DNA of 64,000 nt from Embleya sp040605455. Lineage in GTDB: Bacteria; Actinomycetota; Actinomycetes; Streptomycetales; Streptomycetaceae. The translations under genes were made by a program, and so were the position numbers. The stretch is taken from the NCBI RefSeq assembly GCF_040605455.1, contig NZ_JBEXCV010000030.1, positions 1 through 64,000 on the forward strand. The letters run 5' to 3'. Below, piece by piece: positions 15,983-24,091 of the stretch. The notes beneath the pieces are model-generated. The model was not told where the DNA came from and did no database searches. It worked only from the letters and a program-made list of their open reading frames with translations. How positions within the stretch are numbered: the first letter of the stretch is position 1; the number at the start of each line of letters is the position of its first letter.

Positions 15983-16729
15983 ATGGATTCGCCTTTCCGC
16001 ATCGTGCGGCCCCCTCGTCCGCTCGAAGAGCCGTATCCCTCGCGGTCCCGCATCAACGAACAGGTGGGCGCCGTCTGGGAGTGGGGGATGCGCGAGGATC
16101 CCGCGGCGGCCATCCGGCTCTACCGGCAACTCGGCGAGGTCGCGAGCCGGGTGCTGGGCAACACCGATCGCGACACGCTCAACATCCGCCGGGCATATGC
16201 CCACTTCGTCGGTCTGGACGGCGATCCCCGGCGCGCCGCCCAGTTGCTGGCCGGCCTGATCCCGGTCGCCGCGCAGCATCTGGGTCCCGGCGACTGGGTC
16301 ACCCTGGACATGCGGCTGTGTCACGCCAGGTTCACCGGTGAGGGCGGCGAACCCCCGCACGCGGTCGCACTGTTCACCAAGCTCGTGGCGGACATGACCC
16401 GCGCGCTGGGCGCCGAGGCGGAGAGCACGCTGACCGCGCGCAGCTTCCAGGCCCGGTTCACCGGCGAGTCCGGCGATCCACTCCGGGCCGCCGCGATGTA
16501 CGGCGCGCTCGCCCTGGATTCGATCCGGATCCTGGGCGCCGACTGCCTGGAATCGCTGGTCGCGCGAGCCGGCCACGCGGTCAATCGCGGCCTCGCGGGC
16601 TACCGCAGCGAGGCACTGGCCCTGTACGGCCCGCTGATCGTCGACTTCGCCCGGGTGCTGGGTCCGGATCACTCCGAGACCCGACAAACCCAGGTCTGGC
16701 AACAGTATTTCCGAGGGGGAAGCACCTGA
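15983..16729 (+). CDS. Tetratricopeptide-type repeat protein
   Basis: A 248-residue helical protein with four to five repeated units of about 40 residues, each ending in a pattern like GNTDRDTLNIRRAYAHF, GPGDWVTLDMRLCHARF and GAEAESTLTARSFQARF. This is the NB-ARC/TPR style common in actinomycete signalling proteins (G-x-[DE]-x2-[DST]-TL), but no kinase, NB-ARC or helix-turn-helix domain is attached. The ATG at 15983 has GGAGGTG just upstream. Probably a protein-interaction module; partner unknown. Confidence 0.75.
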   Translation: MDSPFRIVRPPRPLEEPYPSRSRINEQVGAVWEWGMREDPAAAIRLYRQLGEVASRVLGNTDRDTLNIRRAYAHFVGLDGDPRRAAQLLAGLIPVAAQHLGPGDWVTLDMRLCHARFTGEGGEPPHAVALFTKLVADMTRALGAEAESTLTARSFQARFTGESGDPLRAAAMYGALALDSIRILGADCLESLVARAGHAVNRGLAGYRSEALALYGPLIVDFARVLGPDHSETRQTQVWQQYFRGGST

Positions 16730-16793
16730 TTGCCCCTTCCGGGCGGTGGCTGAAGTGGCCACTCCCGTACGACCGGAACGGGGAACGGTGGTC

Positions 16794-17174
16794 ATGGAAG
16801 CACTGCGCGACGGGGATCCGACGCGGCTCGGGCCGTATCGGCTGCGCGGCCGGTTGGGCGAGGGCGGGATGGGCGAGGTGTTCCTCGGCACGTCCCCGAG
16901 CGGGGTTCGGGTCGCGGTCAAGACCGTGCGCGCGGAGTTCACGACGGACCACGGCTTCCGGGACCGCTTCCGGCGCGAGACCGACGCGACCGGCGACAAC
17001 GCCGCCCACCTGTTCGCACTGCGGGTGAAGACCGGCGAACCGGCCTGGCAGGTCACGCTGCCGGCGCCGGTGTCGTCCCGGGTGGTGTCGGCGAAGGGCA
17101 ACGTCTACCTCGGGCAGTGGCAGCGCTCGGACGCCCCGAAGCCGGCGGCGTCGGTGGTCGCGTACGAGGGATGA
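16794..17174 (+). pseudogene. Serine/threonine kinase-PQQ repeat gene with large internal deletion
   Basis: The frame starts like a Pkn-type kinase (MEALRDGDPTRLGPYRLRG), with the glycine loop LGEGGMGEVFLG and the ATP lysine in VAVKTVR. After FRDRFRRET it jumps, in frame, to a PQQ/beta-propeller blade (LFALRVKTGEPAWQVTL, then GNVYLGQWQ) and the normal protein end VAYEG. Everything from the kinase C-helix through the catalytic HRD/DFG loops and most of the propeller is gone. The 126-residue product cannot be a kinase. It is best explained as a deletion relic of a once ~650-residue protein. Confidence 0.8.
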
Positions 17175-17350
17175 GCCCGGGGGTCGGCGGAGGCGGGGCA
17201 CGCGGGGAGGGGGCTTGCGGCCGAGGAGCCGGGGGGCGTGGCGACACATGAATGCGCGCGAACCGGGAACGGGCACGAAGTTGCGAGCATGCTCACTTCC
17301 TCGCCGCACCTACCTTTCACCGCCGCACCTACCCCCCGAGACGAGGAAGC

Positions 17351-17791
17351 ATGGCCGAGTTGGGACCCGTCGACGCCATCGTGTTGGGATTTCCGGGCCA
17401 GCGGCTGACCTCGGCCGTGCTGGACGCGTTCGAGTCGGTCGAGGAGCGCGGCGACGTGCGATTGATCGACGCGCTGATCGTGGTCAAAGACATGGCGGGC
17501 GAGGTGAGCAGCCACGAGGCCGGCGAGTTCGAGGGGTTGCGCGACGTTGCGGCGGAGTTGGCCGCGCGCGAGATGCCGGGCCTGGCCGGGGACGAGGACG
17601 TCGACCAGATCGGGCAGGTCATGCCACACGACTCGCTGGTGGTGGTGCTGTTCGTGGAGAACATCTGGGCCCGCGAGGTGGCCGCCCGGATCCACGATTC
17701 GGGCGGCCGGTTGCTCTCCTACACCCGGTTGCCGCAGGCCGTGCTGGACGATGCGGAAGAGACCCTGGCCGGGACGCCCGACGGCACCTGA
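17351..17791 (+). CDS. DUF6325/DUF1269-like small protein
   Basis: A 146-residue protein: ELGPVDAIVLGFPGQRLTSA, DVRLIDALIVVKDMAGEVSS and SLVVVLFVENIWAREVAARI. This is the pattern of small actinobacterial proteins of the DUF1269/DUF6325 type, which share a ferredoxin-like fold and often respond to stress or sit near membrane proteins. No catalytic residue is apparent. GAGGAAGC precedes the ATG. The function is unknown. Confidence 0.8.
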   Translation: MAELGPVDAIVLGFPGQRLTSAVLDAFESVEERGDVRLIDALIVVKDMAGEVSSHEAGEFEGLRDVAAELAAREMPGLAGDEDVDQIGQVMPHDSLVVVLFVENIWAREVAARIHDSGGRLLSYTRLPQAVLDDAEETLAGTPDGT

Positions 17792-17849
17792 AGAAAACGA
17801 ATCGTGCCGACCCGGTCTTGCGCGCAGAACACACCACAGAGCCGCGAGG

Positions 17850-17990
17850 TCCACTACGAGGGCAGCGGCGCGGGCAACGCAACGGTGATCGTCACCGAAC
17901 GTCTGGTACCGCTTCCCACTGGCCGGCGGCCGAATCACCGACCTGAAGGACCACCCCGGTAGCCGCCGCGCGACGATTGTGGCCACCGCG
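17850..17990 (+). pseudogene. Frameshifted remnant of an NTF2/SnoaL-like protein
   Basis: One frame reads VHYEGSGAGNATVIVTERL and the next frame continues WYRFPLAGGRITDLKDHPGS from 17904. Together they match the C-terminal strands of nuclear-transport-factor-2-like proteins. A one-base shift separates the halves, and there is no start or proper end. The family call is tentative. Confidence 0.45.
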
Positions 17991-18152
17991 CACCCGTCGG
18001 GCCATGACGCACCGTCACGAGGGCGCCTTCGCTTCGGCAAGGCGCCCTCGTCGCACGTCCACCCAGGTCACGGGCACCCTCATGACGGGCGGGCGAGCAG
18101 CCGGGAGCACAATGCGACCCGGGCGGGTGCGCCGGCGGGGAGGGACTGCAAA

Positions 18153-18323
18153 ATGGTCGCGGAAGCGGAATTGCCCGTAGCCACCGAGGCGGCTCTGAAG
18201 GACCTCACGACGCACGGTTCGCATGAGGACCCACGCCTGAACACCGAATGGGGTGACCCGGACTCGCCGTTCCACTACGAACTCCGCAGGACCGAGAAAG
18301 GGCCGAGGCCGGTCTCTCGTTGA
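18153..18323 (+). CDS. Possible small protein, 56 residues
   Basis: ATG at 18153 with GGGGAGGG about ten bases upstream. The product begins MVAEAELPVATEAALKDL and is acidic and polar without membrane segments. It resembles nothing I know. Codon third positions are GC-rich as in neighbours, which is weak support. It lies inside a region of gene fragments and may itself be a remnant. Confidence 0.35.
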   Translation: MVAEAELPVATEAALKDLTTHGSHEDPRLNTEWGDPDSPFHYELRRTEKGPRPVSR

Positions 18324-18368
18324 CCCTCCCGCTCTCCTCCGGGCCCGCTCCGGCGAAGGGGTACAGCG

Positions 18369-18545
18369 TCACGCGGATTCGGTCGGGAGGCCCGCGTTCG
18401 TCCAGTCCTCGATGCCCTCGGCGTACTTGCGGACGTTGGTGTAGCCGAGGTGGGTGAGGCGGTCGGCGACTTGGCCGCTGTTCGGGCAGGCGGGGTTGGA
18501 GCAGTACGTGACGATCACCGCGTCGTGATCGGGCAGCAGGGTCGG
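18369..18545 (-). pseudogene. C-terminal fragment of a rhodanese-like domain
   Basis: The minus strand encodes AVIVTYCSNPACPNSGQVAD, then RLTHLGYTNVRKYAEGIEDW and NAGLPTES, stopping at 18369. This is the second half of a single-domain rhodanese, with the active-site cysteine of the YCSNPAC loop. The first half, with its strands and start codon, is replaced by unrelated sequence. Confidence 0.7.
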
Positions 18546-18707
18546 GGCGAGAAACCTCGTCCCCCGGCGCCCGCTACCGCATCGGCGCCTACCGCTTCTG
18601 GAACCCCCACGTGACGAGCCCGCGCCGCGGCGCACCCCGAGCGGGACTGACGGGCCCCACCGGCGCCACCCCTCGGGCATCGGCCCTCGGGCCGGAGAGG
18701 CGATTCG

Positions 18708-19361
18708 TCAGCGGCCGACCGCCGTCGCCGAGCGCGCCCGCCAACTCTCCTCGTACGGGATCCGCGTGCCAGGCGTGTGACCCGCGTCGAGGTGCGCGAG
18801 CAGAGCCTCGATGTACAGGTTTTGCCCGTCAGTACGCATCGGGGCGACCTTCGCACCGGAGAACTTACGGACGATGCCCGCGTCGGCGTCCGTCCACAGT
18901 CGGTCGACGGCGAGCGCCAACCGATGGAGGAGGTACTCGAACGTGCGTCGAGAGAACTGGAGTTGCGACCCGGCGGGCGGTTCGAGGGTGGGGTGGGCCG
19001 TGAAACCGCGCAGCTTGACCAGGGCGTCGACCTCGGGGATGACCTCACCCTCCTCGGCCGTTTCCAGGTTCTCCAGATGGCTCAGCCCGTTGCGCAACCG
19101 CTGCGTGACACCCTGCTCGGTGCGCTCCGAAACGCACCGCCCGACGAGTTCGGCACCGTTGAGCGACAGCGACGCGGCGGCGAGATACTGCCCGTGGCTC
19201 ACCAACAATCCCGCCGATGTGACGAATTCGCGCAACACACCGGCGGTGTACAGGTACTTGCAGGCGTACGGCGGTATCCCGTACCGCACGGAGGCCGGTG
19301 CCCAGACCTCGGCCTCACCTCGCGGCAGCGCGTGCCGGGTACGGCGAATCGATGACTTCAT
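18708..19361 (-). CDS. Hypothetical helical protein with HEPN-like RNxxxH motif
   Basis: A 217-residue protein that I do not recognise as a named family. It is mostly helical (LREFVTSAGLLVSHGQYL, then AAASLSLNGAELVGRCVSER) and carries R90-N91-G-L-S-H95, which fits the RNxxxH motif of HEPN ribonuclease domains. A second R118-x4-H123 (RGFTAH) follows. HEPN proteins are RNase toxins or defence effectors, often paired with an antitoxin nucleotidyltransferase; none is adjacent. The ATG at 19361 is the only start near the beginning of the protein-like region. Coding status is fairly sure; the HEPN call is weak. Confidence 0.55.
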   Translation of the reverse strand: MKSSIRRTRHALPRGEAEVWAPASVRYGIPPYACKYLYTAGVLREFVTSAGLLVSHGQYLAAASLSLNGAELVGRCVSERTEQGVTQRLRNGLSHLENLETAEEGEVIPEVDALVKLRGFTAHPTLEPPAGSQLQFSRRTFEYLLHRLALAVDRLWTDADAGIVRKFSGAKVAPMRTDGQNLYIEALLAHLDAGHTPGTRIPYEESWRARSATAVGR

Positions 19362-19529
19362 GGCCACATGGGTACCGGTGCGCGCAATCCCCGGACAACC
19401 GGATTTCCCCACCGGACCACCACCGGGACAGCCGATTCGGCCATGCCCGACAGAGCCGACTCGGGCCCCTTCGAGGGTCACCACCTCCGCCGGTGCTTCC
19501 GGGGTGCAACCACGAGATGGGACCGCCGG

Positions 19530-19630
19530 CCCCCGGGGCCCGGCCGCAACGGCCGACGGTCCAGTCGTGGTGGACCAGCTCGGCGACGAGCCCCAGGCCC
19601 CGGCCGCGGTCGAAGCGGCGTGCGGGGGCG
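19530..19630 (-). pseudogene. Fragment of an RsbW/SpoIIAB-type ATP-binding protein
   Basis: The minus strand reads RRFDRGRGLGLVAELVHHDW and then TVG, the G2-loop end (GRGLxLVxxL) of the small HATPase proteins that abound in streptomycetes as anti-sigma factors. Nothing of the N-box and G1 region remains, so it is a relic. Confidence 0.5.
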
Positions 19631-19699
19631 AGTTGAGGGCCGTAGCCCGGCGCTGATCATCGAGCTTGAACGCTGAACCGAACTCGGTCCGGAAGATCT

Positions 19700-20941
19700 T
19701 CATTCGCCCGTCGGCTCGGTGGGTTGGCTCACCGGTGGGGCCGGGTGCGTGGTCGGCTCTACCGGCTGTTGGCGCAAGAGGATGGGTGCCGCAGCCAGGG
19801 ACACCAACAGCGTCCCCACGCCGGCCAGTTGGAGTGCACCGGCGCCGCCGAGTGAGGTTGCGGCCGGGCCGGCGAGTGCCGTGCCGGTCAGGTTCGCGCC
19901 GTTGAGGGCCGCGCTGGAGGAGGCGAAGGCGCGGCCTCGGCTCTCGCGTGGGACGCGGGCGTGGATGAGGTTGCGGATGGCGAGATTCTGTAGCGCGTTG
20001 GCCACCCCCGTGAGTACGAACGCGGCGAAGGCGAAGGCGAATACGGGCACGGTCGCACTGCCGAACAGGGCCCCGCCCATCATCACCCCGGCCCCGGCCA
20101 GGACCCGGGGTTGCCAGGCCAACGGGATGCGCGCGGCCAGGAACGCCGCAGCGAGGAGCATCCCGACGGTGTGCCCGGTGACCAGCCAGCCGTACCCGGC
20201 GTCCGAAGCACCCAGGTCGTCCCGGATGAAGAAGACCCGCGCCACATTCATCATCGCGGTGAACACGATCGCGGTGGCCAACGCCGGAATCGCCACCCGC
20301 AACAACCGATCACCCCCGAGCACGTCCACCCCTTGCCGCACCTGACCGAGCCACCCGAGTCGTGCGTCGCCGGCCGCCGCCGGCTCCCGGCGGATCCGCA
20401 GTACGAGAAACACACCGGCCACCACCGCGAAAGACCCCGCGTTGCCCAGCAGAACGGCCCGATCACCGACCCCGGCAACCAACACCCCGGCCAGGGCCGG
20501 CCCCGCGACATTGCCTACCGAACGAAACGTCTCCAAGCGCGCGAACCCTCGTGTCGTGTCCGCGTCGCCCACGATCTCCGGTACGAGCAGTTGCAGCGTC
20601 GGGGAAACCACCGCCAACCCGGCACCCAGCAGCGCCAGAAGCGCGATGGTGGCCACCACGTCCCTGGTGAGCGCCAACCCGAGCGCGACCACCGCCTGAA
20701 GTGCGGTCACCGCCACGACCAGCCGACCGCTCTCCACCCGGTCGAGCAACGGACCCGCCAACGGACCAACCACCACGATCGGCAAGACACTGCCGATCAC
20801 CAGCGCCGAGATCACCGCCCCGGACCGCCCCTGATCGTGTAATCGCAGGGTCAACGCGACCATCGCCATCTGGTCACCCATCGAGGACAACCCGTAGGCG
20901 GCGGCTATCACGGAGAGCACAAGATTCGGATTTCGGCGCAT
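19700..20941 (-). CDS. MFS transporter (drug-efflux-like)
   Basis: A 413-residue membrane protein with about 12 hydrophobic segments: first helix LVLSVIAAAYGLSSMGDQ, the loop-2 motif GPLAGPLLDRVESGR between helices 2 and 3, and a central loop near residues 185-205. This suits the DHA/MFS_3 group of proton-driven exporters. The ATG at 20941 directly follows an in-frame TTG at 20944. The tail is proline-rich and probably cytosolic. There is no adjacent regulator, so the substrate cannot be said. Confidence 0.85.
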   Translation of the reverse strand: MRRNPNLVLSVIAAAYGLSSMGDQMAMVALTLRLHDQGRSGAVISALVIGSVLPIVVVGPLAGPLLDRVESGRLVVAVTALQAVVALGLALTRDVVATIALLALLGAGLAVVSPTLQLLVPEIVGDADTTRGFARLETFRSVGNVAGPALAGVLVAGVGDRAVLLGNAGSFAVVAGVFLVLRIRREPAAAGDARLGWLGQVRQGVDVLGGDRLLRVAIPALATAIVFTAMMNVARVFFIRDDLGASDAGYGWLVTGHTVGMLLAAAFLAARIPLAWQPRVLAGAGVMMGGALFGSATVPVFAFAFAAFVLTGVANALQNLAIRNLIHARVPRESRGRAFASSSAALNGANLTGTALAGPAATSLGGAGALQLAGVGTLLVSLAAAPILLRQQPVEPTTHPAPPVSQPTEPTGE

Positions 20942-21373
20942 CAAGCGATGCTGCCGGCCCCCGGTGCTCTACGGCGGAAGCACCGCAGCCGGGGCCGAAC
21001 GCCTTTGCCGGGCGGCGGCAACGCGCGCGGCGAGGTGGGATCGGGCGCGGGCGCTGCTGACGCGGGTCCCGATCCGACCGGTGCGGACCTCCCGGGCCGC
21101 GCCCCTGCCCGAGGCGTGAGCCGACCCGCCCAGTCGCAGTGTCCGTAGCGGCCCTGACGTGGCGACTTTCGCGCGGCGGACTGCGTCTGCTGCCGATGGC
21201 TGCCCGCTCGGGCTCCTGTGGTGGCCGGCGTGTTGCGGGTGGGGGATTAGCGAGGGGCACGGACGATGTTGTCGCAGTGATCGCATGGGGCGGTCATGGG
21301 ATCGGTTCGCGGTCTCGGTGATCGTCCCGGTCTCTTCTCCGGACGCCCGGACAGACAGCAGGAGTTGACGAAG
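20942..21373. other. Intergenic region without recognisable gene
   Basis: About 430 bases between the divergent MFS gene and gnd. Open frames are arginine/glycine-rich shadows without family resemblance. AGGAG before 21374 is the gnd ribosome site; promoters for both genes should lie here. Confidence 0.4.
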
Positions 21374-22810
21374 ATGGCGGAGCGAGCTCGTATCGGTGTG
21401 ACCGGACTGGCCGTGATGGGGCGCAATCTGGCCCGCAATTTCGCGCGGCACGGGCACACCGTCGCCGTGCACAACCGGACCTCGGCCAAGACGCGTGCCC
21501 TGGTCGAGGAATTCGGCGGCGAGGGTACCTTCCTACCCGCCGACACGGCCGAGGAGTTCGTCGCCCTACTGGAGCCGCCCCGGCGGCTGGTGATCATGGT
21601 CAAGGCCGGCGCACCCACCGACGCGGTGATCGACGAGTTCGCCGCGCTCCTCGAACCCGGCGACATGATCGTCGACGGCGGCAACGCGCACTTCGCCGAC
21701 ACCCGCCGCCGCGAGGCCGCGCTGCGCGAGCGCGGCATCCACTTCGTCGGTACCGGGATCTCCGGTGGCGAGGAGGGCGCTCTGCTCGGCCCGAGCATCA
21801 TGCCCGGCGGCTCCCCCGAGTCGTACGCCGTGCTCGGCCCGATCCTGGAGGACATCGCCGCGAAGGTCGACGGCGTACCGTGTTGCGCGCACATGGGTCC
21901 GGACGGCGCCGGTCACTTCGTCAAGATGGTGCACAACGGCATCGAGTACGCCGACATGCAGCTGATCGCCGAGGCGTACGACCTGCTCGATCGCGCGCTG
22001 GGCATGCAGCCGGCCCAGATCGCCCAGGTGTTCAAGACCTGGAACCTGGGCCGGTTGGAGTCCTACCTGATCGAGATCACCGCCGAGGTACTCGCGCACA
22101 CCGACGCGGCCACCGGCAAGGCGTTCGTCGACGTGGTCCAGGACCGTGCCGAGCAGAAGGGCACCGGTCGGTGGACCGTGCAGACCGCGCTGGACCTGGG
22201 TGTTCCGGTCAGCGGTATCGCCGAGGCGGTGTTCGCCCGGTCGTTGTCCGGCCACGCCGAACTGCGCGCGGCGGCCCAGGGGCTGCCCGGGCCCACCCGA
22301 GGCACGCTCGACGGGGCAGCGGCCGATCGTTTCGCCGACGACGTCGAGCAGGCGCTGTACGCGTCGAAGATCGTGGCGTACGCGCAGGGCATTCACCAGA
22401 TTCAGGCAGGCAGTGCCGAATACGACTGGTCGATCGATCCCGGTACGGTCGCCGAGATCTGGCGGGGCGGCTGCATCATCCGGGCCCGCTTCCTGAATCG
22501 CATCCGTGAGGCGTACGGGGCCGACCGCACGCCCGACTCGTTGCTGACCGCCGACTACTTCCAAAACGCGATCGCCGGCGCGCAGGACGCCTGGCGTCGG
22601 GTGGTGGCCACCGCCGCCGAATTGGGCATCCCCACCCCGGGCTTCGCCGCCGCCCTGTCCTACTACGACGGCCTGCGCTCGCCACGGCTGCCGGCCGCGC
22701 TGATCCAGGGGCAGCGGGACTTCTTCGGTGCGCACACCTACCGCCGGGTGGACCGCGAGGGATCCTTCCACACCGAGTGGTCCGGCGACCGTACGGAACA
22801 CGCGGTCTGA
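21374..22810 (+). CDS. gnd: 6-phosphogluconate dehydrogenase, decarboxylating
   Basis: A 478-residue enzyme that oxidises and decarboxylates 6-phosphogluconate to ribulose 5-phosphate with NADP+, in the cytosolic pentose-phosphate pathway. It has the Rossmann start IGVTGLAVMGRNLARN, the substrate region GTGISGGEEGALLGPSIMPG, the catalytic lysine in GHFVKMVHNGIEYADMQ and the all-helical C-terminal domain ending in a flexible tail (YRRVDREG). The length is that of the long, 6PG-type family. The ATG at 21374 has AGGAG upstream; an earlier in-frame ATG at 21296 lacks homology. It appears monocistronic. Confidence 0.95.
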   Translation: MAERARIGVTGLAVMGRNLARNFARHGHTVAVHNRTSAKTRALVEEFGGEGTFLPADTAEEFVALLEPPRRLVIMVKAGAPTDAVIDEFAALLEPGDMIVDGGNAHFADTRRREAALRERGIHFVGTGISGGEEGALLGPSIMPGGSPESYAVLGPILEDIAAKVDGVPCCAHMGPDGAGHFVKMVHNGIEYADMQLIAEAYDLLDRALGMQPAQIAQVFKTWNLGRLESYLIEITAEVLAHTDAATGKAFVDVVQDRAEQKGTGRWTVQTALDLGVPVSGIAEAVFARSLSGHAELRAAAQGLPGPTRGTLDGAAADRFADDVEQALYASKIVAYAQGIHQIQAGSAEYDWSIDPGTVAEIWRGGCIIRARFLNRIREAYGADRTPDSLLTADYFQNAIAGAQDAWRRVVATAAELGIPTPGFAAALSYYDGLRSPRLPAALIQGQRDFFGAHTYRRVDREGSFHTEWSGDRTEHAV

Positions 22811-22844
22811 TCGGGCCGACAGCCACACGCCACCAAACGCCGCC

Positions 22845-22873
22845 CGGCAGGGACCACAGCCCGGTCCCTGCCG
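22845..22873 (+). terminator. Terminator after gnd
   Basis: A perfect 11-bp stem CGGCAGGGACC / GGTCCCTGCCG (22845-22855 with 22863-22873), 7-nt loop, 34 bases after the gnd stop. Confidence 0.8.
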
Positions 22874-23028
22874 CCGCGGGGGGCGTCTGCACCCGGCCGC
22901 CGGAATCCTTCGGACAGTACTCGCAGTGCATGGCGCCTCCCCAGGGACGACATGCCGCAAGCCGGCGTGCGCGAGGTCGCGGCCGCCGGCACAAGTCCGG
23001 CCGACAACCACCGGAAAATCACCACTTG

Positions 23029-23112
23029 TGCGGCCGAAGGGACTCGAACCCTCATATCCTCTCGGACGGCAGGACCTAAACCTGCTGCGTCAACCAATTG
23101 CGCCACGGCCGC
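23029..23112 (-). tRNA. tRNA-Leu (anticodon TAG)
   Basis: On the minus strand the acceptor GCGGCCG (23112-23106) pairs with CGGCCGC (23036-23030), discriminator A at 23029. The anticodon stem GCAGG/CCTGC encloses TTTAGGT, anticodon TAG. There is a long class II variable arm, as expected for leucine tRNA. CCA is not encoded. Confidence 0.96.
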
Positions 23113-23258
23113 GCGCGACCGACCCGCGCGACAACGCCCCGAGGTCGACCAGGCTTCATGCTAGTGCCCGTCGCATCGAGCGGCCGGCACATATCCCCCG
23201 CGACCAACCATCCGGCCGAGCCCGGGCCGACATCGAGGCGGCCCGCGACGCCCATCGC

Positions 23259-23852
23259 TCAGCGGACCAGCCGCCCGGTCGCCCGCCGCGCCATCGCCAA
23301 CGCGCTCTCCCGAGTCGTCCCGCCGAGTCCGAGCACGGTGCGCGTGCTCAACCCCTCCAGCAGCGCGAGCAGCTCCGACGCGACCGCATCCGGGTCGTCG
23401 ATGAGCAGTACGTCCCTGTCCGCACCCCGGACCAGGATCGTGACCAGGTCGGCCTGCCAGCCGAGGTCGATCTCGTCCTGCGCCACCCGCAGTTCCGCGT
23501 TGCCGGCCGTCCTGGCCCACAGCTCCAGCCACAACATCCAGCGCGGATCACGCGGGCCGACCGGCAGATACAGCCCCAGGAACAGGTCCAGCTTGCGATC
23601 GGCCGCGACCCGGCGCGCGAGCAGCCGGGCACGCTCCTCGGCCAGCCGGTCCTCGCTCCAGCGCAGCGCGGCCAGCAGCAGCTGATCCTTGCTGCCGAAG
23701 TAGTACAGGATGTGCCCGCCGCTGGTGCCCAGACGCTCCGCGAGGCCGGACATCGTCAGCTTGGCCAGGCCGTGCTCGGCAATCGCCGCCACGGCCTCCT
23801 CGAGCATCCGGTCCTGGGCGATTCGACCGTCGCTCCGCCTCGTGGCCACCAC
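23259..23852 (-). CDS. TetR-family transcriptional regulator
   Basis: A repressor of about 197 residues. The N-terminal helix-turn-helix is clear: MSGLAERLGTSGGHILYYFG, followed by SKDQLLLAALRWSE. The C-terminal ligand domain is helical, of the BetI/TetR_C_6 style. GTG at 23852 fits best, with AAAGG nine bases upstream; starts at 23858 or 23894 remain possible. It is divergent from the permease-amidohydrolase pair, and three matching palindromes lie between them, so it probably represses both itself and that pair until a ligand (perhaps the imported nitrogen compound) binds. Confidence 0.9.
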   Translation of the reverse strand: MVATRRSDGRIAQDRMLEEAVAAIAEHGLAKLTMSGLAERLGTSGGHILYYFGSKDQLLLAALRWSEDRLAEERARLLARRVAADRKLDLFLGLYLPVGPRDPRWMLWLELWARTAGNAELRVAQDEIDLGWQADLVTILVRGADRDVLLIDDPDAVASELLALLEGLSTRTVLGLGGTTRESALAMARRATGRLVR

Positions 23853-23927
23853 CGACACCCGCCTTTCGACCGCGCGGCCGAGCCGCTCGCGCAACGGCTA
23901 GACCCTATCCCTCCGCCGACGCGGACC

Positions 23928-23942
23928 TTGAACGACAGTCAA
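23928..23942. promoter_or_regulatory. TTGA-N7-TCAA operator 1
   Basis: TTGA (23928-23931), seven bases, TCAA (23939-23942). First of three sites of the same pattern between the TetR gene and the permease; this one is 76 bases upstream of the TetR start and probably serves autoregulation. Confidence 0.6.
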
Positions 23943-23996
23943 ATTCCGGTCGGGTTCGTCACGAACTCTTGACACCTTCCTCGCTCGCAGCGCACC

Positions 23997-24011
23997 TTGA
24001 GTGACGTTCAA
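23997..24011. promoter_or_regulatory. TTGA-N7-TCAA operator 2
   Basis: TTGA at 23997-24000 and TCAA at 24008-24011. A TTGACA hexamer at 23969-23974 could be the -35 box of the permease promoter, which would place this site over the -10 region. Confidence 0.65.
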
Positions 24012-24015
24012 AGTT

Positions 24016-24032
24016 CTTGAATGTCATTCAAG
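24016..24032. promoter_or_regulatory. Perfect 17-bp palindrome, operator 3
   Basis: CTTGAATG (24016-24023), T, CATTCAAG (24025-24032): the best of the three TTGA-N7-TCAA sites. It starts 20 bases (two helical turns) after operator 2, which would let two TetR dimers bind on the same DNA face. Confidence 0.7.
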
Positions 24033-24091
24033 GTCTCGGTGCGGTCCCCATGCCCGTGCAGCCGAGCCGCACACCACGAAGAGGAGGTCCG

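Noticed and set aside
24016..24032. HspR-type HAIR element (CTTGAGT-N7-ACTCAAG)
   Set aside because: The spacing and core differ (CTTGAATG-T-CATTCAAG), and the site repeats three times beside a TetR gene, which is the more likely binder.
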